Notes: generated by a model from the sequence alone, not told the origin. A stretch of 64,000 nt of DNA from AP-15 sp036500965 (GCA_036500965.1 DASYBC010000054.1:1-64000), one strand, 5' to 3'. Counted from the first letter of the stretch, positions 23,343-32,790 are shown. Translations and numbers: made by a program.

Positions 23343-25627
23343 CCGAGATGCGCATGGCCGAGGCGCCGGGCGGCATCAGCGGGCCCCGCCGGCTGCTGCG
23401 CCGGCTGCGCGACATCATGGCGGGCGCCGCCACCGCCCAGGAGCGGCTCGACCGCATCGTGCGCATCGTCGCCGCCGAGATGGTCGCCGAGGTCTGCTCG
23501 GTCTATGTGATGCGCGCCGGCGAGGTACTCGAGCTGTTCGCCACGGAAGGGCTCCGCCGCGAGGCTGTGCACCGCACCCGGCTGCGGGTCGGCGAAGGCC
23601 TGGTCGGCCTGATCGCGGCAACCGCGCGCCCGCTGGCCTTGGCCGATGCGCAGGCTCATCCCGGATTTGCCTATCGGCCCGAAACCGGCGAGGAAATCTA
23701 TCATTCGCTGTTGGGCGTGCCGATGCTGCGCGGCGGCCGGGTTCTCGGCGTGCTGGTCGTGCAGAACCGGACCCTGCGCCATTACGACGAGGTCGAGGTC
23801 GAGGTTCTGCAGACGATTGCGATGATCGTCGCCGAGCTCGTCGCCGGCGGCGAGCTGATCAATCCGCATGAAATCGCGCAGAGCCACCGTGGCGGCATGC
23901 TGCCGGTCCGGCTTGTCGGGGTTCGGCTCAATCCCGGGCTGGCGATCGGCCCTGCGGTGCTGCACGAGCCGCGCCTGCCGATCCGCCAGGTCATTGCCGA
24001 CGACGTCGCGGCCGAGCTCGGGCGCCTGCGGCAGGCGATTGCGGCGACGCGGGAGTCGATCGACCGGCTGGTCGTGGCGAGCCGCGGCCTCGGCGATGGC
24101 GAGCACCGCGACATCCTCGAAACCTATCGCATGTTCGCCGACGACCGCGGCTGGATTGCGCGCATCGCCGATGCGATCCGCGGCGGGCTCACCGCCGAGG
24201 CGGCGGTGCAGAAGGTGCGAGACGAGACCAGCACCCGGATGATGCAGGCGAGCGACCCGTATCTGCGCGAGCGCCTCGTCGATCTCGAGGATCTGGCGAA
24301 CCGCCTGCAGCAGCATCTGTCGGATCAGCCGCCGAGCGCCGCCTGGGCTGAGCTGCCGGCCGAGTTCGTGCTGGTGGCGCGCGCAATGGGCCCAGCCGAG
24401 CTCCTCGATTACGCGCAGCGCCGGATCATCGGCTTGGTGCTGGAAGAAGGCTCGCCGACCGCGCATGTGGCGATTGTCGCGCGTGCTCTCGATATTCCGG
24501 TCGTCGGTCGGGTCGACGACGCGGTGAGCCGGGTCGAGAACGGCGACATCGTCGTCGTCGATGGCGACCATGCGCGAATCCTGATCCGGCCGAGCGCCGA
24601 TCTTCAGCAATCGACGGCAGCTGCGGTCGAGGCGAGGAGCCGTCGTCGGGTTCTCGACGAGAGCCTGCGCAGCGCCCCGGCTGTCACCCGCGACGGGATC
24701 GCGATCAGGCTGCTGCTGAACGCCGGCCTGTTACTCGACATGCCGCAGCTGGCCGCGACCGGGGCCGAGGGTGTGGGCCTGTTTCGCACCGAGATCCCGT
24801 TTATGGTGCGCGACAGCTTTCCTGCGGTGAGCGATCAGACCGAATTTTATCGCAACGTGCTCGATCAGGCCGCAGGACGTCCGGTGGTGTTCCGCACGCT
24901 CGACATCGGCGGCGACAAGCTGCTACCGTATCTGCCGCACGCGGTTGAGGACAATCCGGCGATGGGCTGGCGGGCGATCCGCATCGGGCTCGACCGTCCG
25001 GCGATGCTGCGCGAGCAGCTGCGTGCGCTGGTGCGCGCCGCCAGCGGATGCGAGCTCTTTGTCAAATTTCCGATGGTCGCCGAGATTGCCGAGCTCGAAC
25101 GGGCCCGCGCACTCCTCGAGATGGAGCTGGCTCGCGCGGCGGGCGAAGGCCGCACACTGCCGGCCGCAGTCAAGATCGGGGTCATGCTCGAAGTACCGGC
25201 GCTGTTGTGGCAATTGCCGGCGCTGTGCCGCGAGGTCGACTTTCTGTCGATCGGCACCAACGATCTCTTGCAGTTTCTGTTCGCTTGCGATCGCGGCAAC
25301 CCGCGGCTCGCCGACCGCTACGACTCGCTGTCGGCGCCGATGCTGGCGCTGTTGCGCGAGATTGTCGCACAGGCGCGCCGCGCCGTGGTGCCGCTCAGCA
25401 TGTGCGGTGAGATGGCCGGCAACCCGATCGAGGCAATGGTGCTGATCGCGCTCGGCTTTCGGACGCTGTCGATGACCGGACCGGCGATCGGCCCGATCAA
25501 GACGATGATCCGGAGTCTCGACGCCGCCGCGATAGCCAAATATGTCGAGGAAATCGGCAGCCGCCCCGACCACTCGCTCCGGCCAAAGCTCGAAGCCTAT
25601 GCCCGTGATCATGCGATCGCCGTGTAG
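23339..25627 (+). CDS. ptsP: phosphoenolpyruvate-protein phosphotransferase PtsP (EI-Ntr)
   Basis: 762 residues. It is the first enzyme of the nitrogen-related phosphotransferase chain, taking phosphate from PEP to NPr. An N-terminal GAF domain (about residues 25-175) precedes the enzyme I part. The phosphohistidine is His376 in EEGSPTAHVAIVARALDIPV. The PEP-binding barrel has GVGLFRTEIPFM, FRTLDIGGDKLLPYL, FLSIGTNDLLQF and the active-site Cys in VPLSMCGEMAGNP. The GTG/TTG alternatives are less likely than the ATG that overlaps the preceding stop (ATGA). NPr and EIIA-Ntr partners are not in the window. Confidence 0.96.
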   Translation: MTEMRMAEAPGGISGPRRLLRRLRDIMAGAATAQERLDRIVRIVAAEMVAEVCSVYVMRAGEVLELFATEGLRREAVHRTRLRVGEGLVGLIAATARPLALADAQAHPGFAYRPETGEEIYHSLLGVPMLRGGRVLGVLVVQNRTLRHYDEVEVEVLQTIAMIVAELVAGGELINPHEIAQSHRGGMLPVRLVGVRLNPGLAIGPAVLHEPRLPIRQVIADDVAAELGRLRQAIAATRESIDRLVVASRGLGDGEHRDILETYRMFADDRGWIARIADAIRGGLTAEAAVQKVRDETSTRMMQASDPYLRERLVDLEDLANRLQQHLSDQPPSAAWAELPAEFVLVARAMGPAELLDYAQRRIIGLVLEEGSPTAHVAIVARALDIPVVGRVDDAVSRVENGDIVVVDGDHARILIRPSADLQQSTAAAVEARSRRRVLDESLRSAPAVTRDGIAIRLLLNAGLLLDMPQLAATGAEGVGLFRTEIPFMVRDSFPAVSDQTEFYRNVLDQAAGRPVVFRTLDIGGDKLLPYLPHAVEDNPAMGWRAIRIGLDRPAMLREQLRALVRAASGCELFVKFPMVAEIAELERARALLEMELARAAGEGRTLPAAVKIGVMLEVPALLWQLPALCREVDFLSIGTNDLLQFLFACDRGNPRLADRYDSLSAPMLALLREIVAQARRAVVPLSMCGEMAGNPIEAMVLIALGFRTLSMTGPAIGPIKTMIRSLDAAAIAKYVEEIGSRPDHSLRPKLEAYARDHAIAV

Positions 25628-25782
25628 GCCGGCGGCGGGATAGGGGACGCGAGCGGCCGGAACGCGGTTCATCGCAAAAGCCGGTGGCGCCATCCTTCGG
25701 ATATCTGGCGCCCGCGCGCCTATGATCCGCTGCCTAAAGCGTTTATATGCGTGTCTGTGAAATCGCCCGAGCGAGGTTGATG

Positions 25783-26901
25783 ATGAGCGTCCGGCCCTAC
25801 CGTGACATCCAGCGCCGCGCCTGCCGCAAGATCCATGTCGGCAAGGTCCCGGTCGGCGGCGACGCGCCGATCACCGTGCAGTCGATGACCAATACGGTGA
25901 CGAGCGATGTCAAGGCGACGGTCGAGCAGGTCCAGGCGCTCGAGCGCGCCGGCGCCGACATCGTCCGGGTGTCGTGCCCCGACCAGGAATCGGCGCTGGC
26001 GCTGAGGCACGTTGTGCGCGAGGCGACGGTGCCGATCGTCGCCGATATCCATTTCCATTACCGGCGCGCAATCGAGGCGGCAGAGAGCGGCGCTGCCTGC
26101 CTGCGCATCAACCCCGGCAATATCGGCTCGGCAGAGCGGGTGCGCGAGGTGATCAAGGCGGCCAAGGACCATGGCTGCTCGATGCGCATCGGGGTCAATG
26201 CCGGCTCGCTCGAACGCGACCTCCTCGAAAAATACGGCGAGCCCTGCCCCGAGGCCATGGTCGAGAGCGCGTTGAACCACGCCAAGATCCTCGAGGACAA
26301 TGATTTCTTCGAGTTCAAGATCTCGTGCAAGGCGTCCGACGTGTTTCTCGCCGTCGCCGCCTATCAGCAGTTGGCAGAGGCCTGCGACTACCCGCTGCAC
26401 CTCGGCATCACCGAGGCCGGTGGCTTGCGCAGCGGCACGGTCAAATCCTCGATCGGGCTTGGGATGCTGCTGTGGTCGGGGATCGGCGACACGATCCGGG
26501 TGTCGCTTTCGGCCGACCCGGTCGAGGAGGTCAAGGCCGGATTCGAGATGCTGAAATCGCTGAATTTGCGCCGCCGCGGCGTGACCGTGATCTCGTGCCC
26601 GTCCTGCGCGCGCCAGCAATTCGAGGTGATCAAGACGGTCGAGCGGCTCGAGGAGCGGCTGGCGCACATCACGACGCCGCTGACTGTGTCGGTGATCGGC
26701 TGCGTCGTCAACGGCCCGGGCGAGGCGCGCGAGACCGATATCGGCTTTACCGGCGGCGGCAACGGCACCCACCAAGTCTATATCAGCGGCCTGACCGACC
26801 ACCGCCTGAAAAACGCCGACATCGTCGACCACCTGGTTGAGCTCGTCGAAAAGAAAGCCGCCGAAATCGAGGCGCAGAAGGCCGCGGAGCCGGCGCAGTA
26901 A
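25783..26901 (+). CDS. ispG: 4-hydroxy-3-methylbut-2-en-1-yl diphosphate synthase IspG
   Basis: 372 residues, the two-domain bacterial form. It converts MEcPP to HMBPP in the MEP isoprenoid pathway using a [4Fe-4S] cluster. The ligands are Cys272, Cys275, Cys307 and Glu314 (SCPSCARQ and GCVVNGPGEARE), matching the E. coli spacing. VQSMTNTVTSDVKATVEQV and GVNAGSLERDLLEKYG are also typical. The ATG at 25783 is favoured by GAGG six bases upstream. An ATG directly before it is possible. Ubiquinone and isoprenoid genes (ubiG, ispG) share this segment. Confidence 0.97.
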   Translation: MSVRPYRDIQRRACRKIHVGKVPVGGDAPITVQSMTNTVTSDVKATVEQVQALERAGADIVRVSCPDQESALALRHVVREATVPIVADIHFHYRRAIEAAESGAACLRINPGNIGSAERVREVIKAAKDHGCSMRIGVNAGSLERDLLEKYGEPCPEAMVESALNHAKILEDNDFFEFKISCKASDVFLAVAAYQQLAEACDYPLHLGITEAGGLRSGTVKSSIGLGMLLWSGIGDTIRVSLSADPVEEVKAGFEMLKSLNLRRRGVTVISCPSCARQQFEVIKTVERLEERLAHITTPLTVSVIGCVVNGPGEARETDIGFTGGGNGTHQVYISGLTDHRLKNADIVDHLVELVEKKAAEIEAQKAAEPAQ

Positions 26902-26922
26902 CCGATCGGGCGGCCGAGGCGT

Positions 26923-28155
26923 TCAGGGTGCGGCCGCGGCGAGGCCACGTTCGCCGCGCCGGACCTCGGCGACGTCGTTGCGGCCGGCAAGAAAGGCCTT
27001 GATGTTGCGGGTTGCCTGGCGCAGCCGCTGGCGGTTCTCGACTAGCGCGATGCGCACAAAGCCTTCGCCATGCTCGCCAAAGCCGACCCCCGGCGACACT
27101 GCGACATTGGCACGTTCGAGCAGCAGCTTGGAAAAAGCGAGGCTGCCGATGGCGCGAAACTGCGGCGGGATCGGCGCCCAGGCAAACATCGTCGCTTCGG
27201 GCGGCGGCACCTCCCACCCGGCCTGGCGCAAGCCGTCGATGACCACGTCGCGGCGCGCCTGATAACGCGCTCGGGTCTCGGCGATGCATTCCTGCGGCCC
27301 GTTCAAGGCTGCGGTCGCCGCCACCTGGATCGGCGTGAAGGCGCCGTAATCGAGATAGGATTTGACTCGCGACAAGGCCGCGATCAGCCGCTGGTCGCCG
27401 ACCGCAAAGCCGATGCGCCATCCGGCCATCGAATAGGTCTTGCTGAGCGAGCTAAATTCGACCGCGATGTCGCGCGCCCCCGGCACTTCGAGGATCGAGG
27501 GCGGCGGCTTGCCGTCGAAATAGATTTCGGCATAGGCAAGGTCCGACAACACGACGATGTCGTGCCGCCGGCAGAAGTCGATGATCTCGGCGTAGAAATC
27601 GAGATCGACGGTCTGCGCCGTCGGATTGGCCGGGAAGTTGAGGACAATCGCCAACGGCGCCGGAATGCTGTGCTGCACCGCCTTTTTCAGCTCGGCCAAA
27701 AAGTCGAATTCCGGCCCGACCGGCACATGGCGCACCGAGGCGCCGGCCATGATGAAGCCGAACGCGTGGATCGGATAGCACGGGTTTGGCACCAGCACGA
27801 TGTCGCCGGGTGCCGTGATCGCCTGCGCCAGATTGGCGAGCCCCTCTTTCGAGCCCAGGGTGACGATGATTTCGCGCTCGGGGTCGAGCTCGACATTGAA
27901 GCGGCGCGCGTAATAGCCGGCGCAGGCGCGCCGCAGCCCGGTAATGCCGCGCGACACCGAATAGCCGTGGGTTCTCGGGTTTTGCACCGCCTCGATCAGC
28001 TTGGCGACGATATGCGGTGGGGTCGGCCCATCGGGGTTGCCCATGCCGAGATCGATAACGTCGCGCCCGGCGGCGCGCGCCTCGGCCTTCAGCGCGTTGA
28101 CCTCGCTGAAGACGTAAGGGGGCAGACGCTTGATGCGGTAAAAATCCTCGGTCAT
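26923..28155 (-). CDS. alaC: AlaC-like class I/II aminotransferase
   Basis: 410 residues, PLP fold type I. The PLP lysine lies in SSLSKTYSMAGWRIGFAVGD. Other hallmarks are VIDLGMGNPDGPTPPHIVAK, TLGSKEGLANLAQAITAPGD, NFPANPTAQ and FGEHGEGFVRIALVENRQR. The nearest known types are the glutamate-pyruvate aminotransferase AlaC and LL-DAP aminotransferase-like enzymes. In many alphaproteobacteria this gene precedes homoserine dehydrogenase, which is not seen here. It is convergent with ispG. Confidence 0.9.
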   Translation of the reverse strand: MTEDFYRIKRLPPYVFSEVNALKAEARAAGRDVIDLGMGNPDGPTPPHIVAKLIEAVQNPRTHGYSVSRGITGLRRACAGYYARRFNVELDPEREIIVTLGSKEGLANLAQAITAPGDIVLVPNPCYPIHAFGFIMAGASVRHVPVGPEFDFLAELKKAVQHSIPAPLAIVLNFPANPTAQTVDLDFYAEIIDFCRRHDIVVLSDLAYAEIYFDGKPPPSILEVPGARDIAVEFSSLSKTYSMAGWRIGFAVGDQRLIAALSRVKSYLDYGAFTPIQVAATAALNGPQECIAETRARYQARRDVVIDGLRQAGWEVPPPEATMFAWAPIPPQFRAIGSLAFSKLLLERANVAVSPGVGFGEHGEGFVRIALVENRQRLRQATRNIKAFLAGRNDVAEVRRGERGLAAAAP

Positions 28156-28235
28156 GGCGGCCTGGCGACTGTGAGCACCGCCTTTTAGCCGGCCGCCGCC
28201 GCTTTGGCGAGCGCGATGGCGCCGATCGCTGGTAT

Positions 28236-29471
28236 TTATGCTGATGCGCGCGCCTGCGGCCGCAGCAGCTCGGGCAAATGCCGCACCACCGTCCGCCGCC
28301 CGCGCTTATAGACGGCGAGCGGCGGGCGAATCTCGGCGACCGCCTGCTCGGGGGTTGCCGCGTCGATGATCACGATGTCGGCCGGATTGCCGGCGGCGAG
28401 CCCGTAATCCTTCAAATTGAGCAGCCGGGCCGAGCGCTCGGTCAGCATCAGAAAGATTTCGCGCAGCTGCTCGGCACGGGCGATCTGCAGCACATTGGCG
28501 TGCAGGTTCGCCATGCGAATCAGCGAGCAGTCGCCGTAAGGGGTGGCCGGGTTCAACACGTTGTTGGTCGACAGCGAGCAATTGACCCCGTGCTCGGTGA
28601 GGAAATTGGCGTCGGCAACGCCGCGGCGGATATCGTGGTCGCGGTCGCGCCCCATCAGATAGAGGTCGGTCAACGGCAGCACCGTGACCGCGACGCCGCT
28701 GTCTGCCATGCGCCGCGCCAGCGCCGTCAACTCGGCCGGCGGCAACGCTGCGAGCTTGGCCATATGGCCGACCGTGACGCGGCCGCCGCGCCGGTATTGC
28801 CGGGTCAATTCGCAGACCAGCGGAATGTCGAGCGGTTCGGCGCCGTCGCCGACATCGAGATGGATGTCGATCTCGGCGTCGAACTCGCGCGCCAATTCGA
28901 AAATTCGGCGGATCTGCCCGGCATGGTCGGGGTCGTAGCGCGGCACGCCGCCGATCGCCCTGGCGCCGCGTTTGAGCCCTTCGACCAGCAGCTCATCGAC
29001 GCCCGGGTAATTGGTCAGACCGTCCTGGGCGAAGACGCAAATCTCGACATCGATCGCCCAGCGGTAATCGGCCGCGGCAAGCTGCACACCCTCGAAGCCG
29101 CGCATGCCGATTGCCGGGTCGAGCTCGACCTGGGTGCGCATCCGCGTGGCGCCGTTCAAGATGCAATCATCGAGGGTGCGCGCCGCCCGCCGCCGCACAT
29201 CCTCGACGGTCAGCTCGTGCTTGATCGCCTTGACCTGGGCCATCGGGACGATGCGGCGCCCCGCCTCGGGCGGAAGGCGGTCGATCAGCCGCGATTTGTC
29301 GAGATGGATATGGGTCTCGACGAGGCCGGCGCAGGCGAGCCGACCCTGCGCGTCGTAAATCTCGGCCGCCTCGCCGAGACCGCGGCCGATCGCGGCGATC
29401 CGGCCATCGACGACGCCGATATCGACCGGCTCCGAACCAACTGGCCGCAGATTGCGGATGATCAGATCCAT
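28236..29471 (-). CDS. cytosine deaminase-like amidohydrolase
   Basis: 411 residues, a metal-dependent amidohydrolase TIM barrel of the CodA group. Visible are the N-terminal beta sandwich with LACAGLVETHIHLDKSRLID (metal HxH), VCVFAQDGLTNYPG, DIHLDVGDGAEPLD (His), VTVGHMAKLAALP (His), and NNVLNPATPYGDCSLI in place of the usual D-x-x-x-D-P-W end. It could deaminate a cyclic amidine or hydrolyse a related compound. The start at MDLIIRNLRP follows a more distant in-frame ATG. The SDR gene lies 20 bases upstream, probably cotranscribed. Confidence 0.82.
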   Translation of the reverse strand: MDLIIRNLRPVGSEPVDIGVVDGRIAAIGRGLGEAAEIYDAQGRLACAGLVETHIHLDKSRLIDRLPPEAGRRIVPMAQVKAIKHELTVEDVRRRAARTLDDCILNGATRMRTQVELDPAIGMRGFEGVQLAAADYRWAIDVEICVFAQDGLTNYPGVDELLVEGLKRGARAIGGVPRYDPDHAGQIRRIFELAREFDAEIDIHLDVGDGAEPLDIPLVCELTRQYRRGGRVTVGHMAKLAALPPAELTALARRMADSGVAVTVLPLTDLYLMGRDRDHDIRRGVADANFLTEHGVNCSLSTNNVLNPATPYGDCSLIRMANLHANVLQIARAEQLREIFLMLTERSARLLNLKDYGLAAGNPADIVIIDAATPEQAVAEIRPPLAVYKRGRRTVVRHLPELLRPQARASA

Positions 29472-29490
29472 CGGCCCGGGCCGGACCCGA

Positions 29491-30273
29491 TCAGACGACT
29501 GGCGAGCGGCCGCCATCGACGTTGATGGCGCAGCCAGTCACGTAAGAGGCCGCGTCGGAGGCGAGGAAAGTCGCGACATTGGCGAATTCCTCGGCTCGGC
29601 CCATGCGGCCCATCGGCACGGCCCGTCCCGCCTGCGCGATCATTTCATCGAGAGAAATGTTGGCCCCTTCGCGCTGATGGCGGCGGACGATCTGGTCGCT
29701 GACGATCACCCCGACATGCAGCGAATTGACCAGCACGTTGTGCGGCGCCCCCTCCATCGACAAGGCTTTGGTGAACGCCATCTGCGCGGCCCGGCTGACC
29801 GAGGTCGGCGCGCTGTCGGCGCCCGGCGCCTTGGCGCCGATGTTGAGGACGCTGATGATCCGGCCCCATTTGCGCTGCTTCATCTGCGGGAAGAGCAGAC
29901 GACAAAACCGGACCTGGGCGAACAGCTTGAGGTCGAGATCGGCCTGCCACATCTCGTCGGTGATCGTCTCCGACGGCCCGCGCGTCGACTGCCCGGCATT
30001 GTTGACATAGATGTCGATCTTGCCAAACTCCGACATGACCCGGTCGTAGGCAGCTTTGATCGGCGCCATTTTCGACACGTCGCAACTGATCGCCGCGACC
30101 TTGCCCTTGGCGCCGCGCTCGATCTGACCTTTGGCGTCGGCGAGGGTCGCCTGGTCGCGCGCCAGGATGGCCACATCCGCGCCCGAGGCGGCGAATTCCC
30201 TGGCGATCGCCAAGCCGAGGCCCTTGCTGCCGCCGGTGATCACCGCACTTCTTCCGTCCAGTCGAACATCCAT
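29491..30273 (-). CDS. SDR-family oxidoreductase lacking the usual Tyr-x3-Lys pair
   Basis: 260 residues, Rossmann fold. The cofactor loop is VITGGSKGLGLAIAREF, and VNNAGQSTRGPSE and the C-terminal ASYVTGCAINVDGG fit classical SDRs. Ser141 and Asn144 (RIISVLNIGA) stand near the active site, but the catalytic Tyr-x3-Lys is replaced. In ADSAPTSVSRAAQMAF the Tyr position is Thr157 and the Lys position Arg161. The TSVSRAA pattern also occurs in a known branch of atypical SDRs. Catalysis may be changed or lost. It is upstream of the amidohydrolase in the same operon. Confidence 0.85.
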   Translation of the reverse strand: MDVRLDGRSAVITGGSKGLGLAIAREFAASGADVAILARDQATLADAKGQIERGAKGKVAAISCDVSKMAPIKAAYDRVMSEFGKIDIYVNNAGQSTRGPSETITDEMWQADLDLKLFAQVRFCRLLFPQMKQRKWGRIISVLNIGAKAPGADSAPTSVSRAAQMAFTKALSMEGAPHNVLVNSLHVGVIVSDQIVRRHQREGANISLDEMIAQAGRAVPMGRMGRAEEFANVATFLASDAASYVTGCAINVDGGRSPVV

Positions 30274-30310
30274 ACTCGAAATTCCTTCCCTCAGGTTTTG
30301 CGCAGGTGCT

Positions 30311-30390
30311 CGTCACCCCCGCGAAAGCAGGGGCCCAGGGCAGCCGCTGGGCGCGCGCTCCCTGGGTTCCCGCTTACGCGGGAATGACGT
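30311..30390. repeat. dispersed paired-palindrome repeat, copy 1
   Basis: Two short hairpins face each other: CCCCCGCGAAAGCAGGGG (about 30316-30333) and TTCCCGCTTACGCGGGAA (30367-30384). They are bracketed by GTCA and TGAC and joined through CCCAGGG and CCCTGGG, which can also pair. This design is a well-known intergenic repeat of alphaproteobacteria. A second copy lies at 42564. It may lie in the 5' leader of the SDR transcript. Confidence 0.75.
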
Positions 30391-30406
30391 AATGGGCCGG
30401 GTGCGC

Positions 30407-31369
30407 TCACCCAACCGTATGCTTGTCGATTTCGCGCATGTCGTCGGGCGTCAGGACCCAGGCCTCGGCGGCGCGCACATTCTGCTCGACCTGCTCCGGC
30501 GTGGTGGCGCCGGCGATGACGCTGGCGACTGCCGTCCGGCGCAGCAGCCAGCCGAAAGCAAGCTCAAGCAGCGTGTGGCCCCGCTCGGCGGCAAACCCCT
30601 CCAGGCGCTCGACCATCGCCCAGCTTTCCTCACTTGGATAGCGACCTGTGCCGCGCGGCATGTTGCCGAGCCGCGAGCCCGCCGCCGGCGGCGCGCCACG
30701 CCGATACTTGCCGGTCAACAGCCCGTCGGCCAATGGCCGGAACGGGATCAGCCCCAGACCATAGGCTTCGATGACCGGCATCATCTCGCGATCGACCCCA
30801 CGCGATAAGAGGCTGTACTCCTCCTGGCACGAGACGAAATGGTGCAGCCCGTGATGCTTTGCGGTCCATTGCGCCTCGACCACCTGCCAAGCCGGCAGGG
30901 TCGAGCAGCCGATGTAGCGCACCTTGCCCTGGCGCACGAGATCGTCGAGAGCGCGCAGGGTTTCTTCGATCGGGGTTACGGGGTCGGGCTGGTGCTGTTG
31001 ATAAAGGTCGATCCAGTCGGTGTTCAGCCGTCCAAGGCTGGCCTCGACTTCGGCCATGATGTAGCGCCGAGAGGCGCCCTCGAACCGGCCTGAATTGTCC
31101 ATCGGCCGGGCGAATTTGGTTGCCAGCACGACATCCTTGCGGCGCGCGCCGAGGATCTGCCCGAGATATGTCTCGGAGCTGCCGCGCGGGTCGCCATAAG
31201 TATCGGACCCGTCAAGAAAAGTAACGCCGAGATCGAGCGCCTTGTGCACGACCGCTCTCGTCGCGGCGAAATCGATGCGGCCGCCAAAATTGTTGCAGCC
31301 GAGCCCGACCGCCGACACAAGCAGCCCCGATCTTCCCAGATTCCGCTGCTCCACCCGATCCGTCCCCAT
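30407..31369 (-). CDS. aldo/keto reductase
   Basis: 320 residues, a TIM-barrel NADPH-dependent carbonyl reductase. The catalytic tetrad includes Asp (VTFLDGSDTYG) with the Tyr of that motif, Lys in VLATKFARPM and His in LYQQHQPDP. The cofactor end is ASVIAGATTPEQVEQNV. The start at MGTDRVEQRNLG is favoured over a GTG five codons upstream. It faces the pcaG gene on the same strand, 127 bases downstream of it in the minus-strand sense. The substrate is unknown. Confidence 0.9.
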   Translation of the reverse strand: MGTDRVEQRNLGRSGLLVSAVGLGCNNFGGRIDFAATRAVVHKALDLGVTFLDGSDTYGDPRGSSETYLGQILGARRKDVVLATKFARPMDNSGRFEGASRRYIMAEVEASLGRLNTDWIDLYQQHQPDPVTPIEETLRALDDLVRQGKVRYIGCSTLPAWQVVEAQWTAKHHGLHHFVSCQEEYSLLSRGVDREMMPVIEAYGLGLIPFRPLADGLLTGKYRRGAPPAAGSRLGNMPRGTGRYPSEESWAMVERLEGFAAERGHTLLELAFGWLLRRTAVASVIAGATTPEQVEQNVRAAEAWVLTPDDMREIDKHTVG

Positions 31370-31496
31370 TTGCCGGCGTGGCACCAGTATAGGGCTTTAC
31401 CCTGGGAGGGAAAGGATCGCGGCGGGTTTGCCTCCGCTGCTCGCCGGAGTCTGGTGCAGGAGCTTGGCATCGCCCACGAGGGCATTGGCCCAATCA

Positions 31497-32078
31497 TCAG
31501 ATGTCGAAGAACGCGGTCTCGCCTTGGCCTTGCAGCACGATGTCGAAACGATAGGTCGGCGGGCTGCCATCGCGGAGAGCGGCGATCAGGGTGTGGCGGC
31601 GGGCCGGATCGTCGATCGCGGCCAACGCCGGGTCGGCGTCGTTGGCCGGCTCGGCGGCGAAATAGATCCGGGTGTAAAGCGGCCTTAGGAGGCCGCGGGC
31701 AAACAGCGCCACCGCGATATGCGGCGCCTGCAAGGCATTGCCGCGGCCCGGCACCGGCCCCGGCCGGATTGTCGTAAAGCGAAAGCCGCCATCGGCGTTG
31801 GTCGAGACCCGGCCAAAGCCGCAAAAATCCGGGTCGAGCGGCTTGTCGGTGCGTGTGTCGTCGGGATGGGCGTAGCGGCCGGCGGCGTTGGCCTGCCACA
31901 ATTCGAGGCAAGCGTCGGCGACCGGGGCGCCGTCACCGTCGGTCACCCGGCCTTCGATGACGATCCGGTCACCTTGCGGATTGTCTTTGGTCAAATCCGC
32001 CCATTCCGGCCGGTTGAGCGCCAGATGGAAAAACGGGCCGACCGTCTGCGACGGGGTGGCGACGAGCTTTGGCGCCAT
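31497..32078 (-). CDS. pcaG: protocatechuate 3,4-dioxygenase alpha subunit
   Basis: 193 residues. It is the structural alpha chain of the intradiol dioxygenase that opens protocatechuate to 3-carboxy-cis,cis-muconate. TVGPFFHLALNRPEW, ACLELWQANAAGRYAHPDD and GFGRVSTNADGGFRFTTI are characteristic. The ATG starts one base after the pcaH stop (a separation typical of pcaHG). The iron-binding residues belong mainly to the beta chain. No other beta-ketoadipate pathway genes (pcaB, C, D) are visible nearby. Confidence 0.95.
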   Translation of the reverse strand: MAPKLVATPSQTVGPFFHLALNRPEWADLTKDNPQGDRIVIEGRVTDGDGAPVADACLELWQANAAGRYAHPDDTRTDKPLDPDFCGFGRVSTNADGGFRFTTIRPGPVPGRGNALQAPHIAVALFARGLLRPLYTRIYFAAEPANDADPALAAIDDPARRHTLIAALRDGSPPTYRFDIVLQGQGETAFFDI

Positions 32079-32079
32079 C

Positions 32080-32790
32080 TCAGCCCTCGTCCAGCGGCGT
32101 CGCGGCGCGGCCCCGCAACACGATGTCGAAGCGATAGCCGAGCGCCCACTCGGCCTCGCTGAGGTTCGGGTCATAGGCTGAAACCAGCCGCTCGCGCGCC
32201 GCCCGATCGGGGGTGCCGAGGAAGATCGGGTCGTAGGCCAAGAGCGGGTCGCCGGGAAAATACATCTGGGTGATCAGCCGGGTGACAAAGGCCGGGCCGA
32301 ACACGCCGAAATGGATATGCGCCGGCCGCCACGAATTGTTGGTGTTGCGCCAAGGATACGCGCCGGGCTTAATTGTCAAAAAACGGTACTCGCCTTTCGC
32401 GTCTGTCACCATCTGACCGACTCCGTCAAAATTCGGGTCGAGCGGCGCGTCATGCTGGTCCACTGGATGGCGATAGCGGCCGGCGGCGTTGCATTGCCAC
32501 AATTCGACGAGCGTCCCCGGCACCGGCCGCGCATCTTCGTCAAGGACGCGCCCGGCAACAATGATCCGCTCGCCGAGCGGCGCGCCCTGGTGCCCACGGG
32601 TCAGATCGACGAAATCCGGCCCGGCCCAGCCGCCGGCAAAAACCGGGCCGGTGATCTCGGTCAGCGTATGGTCGATCGGGATCGGCCGATGTTTCGGCGC
32701 GCGCTTGACGGTGCTGGCGTAATCGGGGTGAAGATAGGGCGGCTGCGTGCCCTCGGGCACCGGCGCGAACGGCCGGATCAGGTCGGTCAT
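32080..32790 (-). CDS. pcaH: protocatechuate 3,4-dioxygenase beta subunit
   Basis: 236 residues, the catalytic chain with non-heme Fe(III). The ligands match the family: Tyr106 (NAAGRYRHPVDQHD), Tyr145 (IKPGAYPWRN), His158 and His160 (RPAHIHFGVFG). GPVFAGGWAGPDFVDLTRG and DPLLAYDPIF also fit. It is upstream of pcaG with one base between. The 5' side carries a 15-bp tandem repeat just before the start. No LysR or IclR regulator (pcaQ/pcaR) is adjacent. Confidence 0.97.
   Translation of the reverse strand: MTDLIRPFAPVPEGTQPPYLHPDYASTVKRAPKHRPIPIDHTLTEITGPVFAGGWAGPDFVDLTRGHQGAPLGERIIVAGRVLDEDARPVPGTLVELWQCNAAGRYRHPVDQHDAPLDPNFDGVGQMVTDAKGEYRFLTIKPGAYPWRNTNNSWRPAHIHFGVFGPAFVTRLITQMYFPGDPLLAYDPIFLGTPDRAARERLVSAYDPNLSEAEWALGYRFDIVLRGRAATPLDEG

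Noticed and set aside
22835..24610. Minus-strand frame of 591 codons across the nitronate monooxygenase and ptsP
   Set aside because: Antisense shadow; both plus-strand genes have motifs along their whole length.
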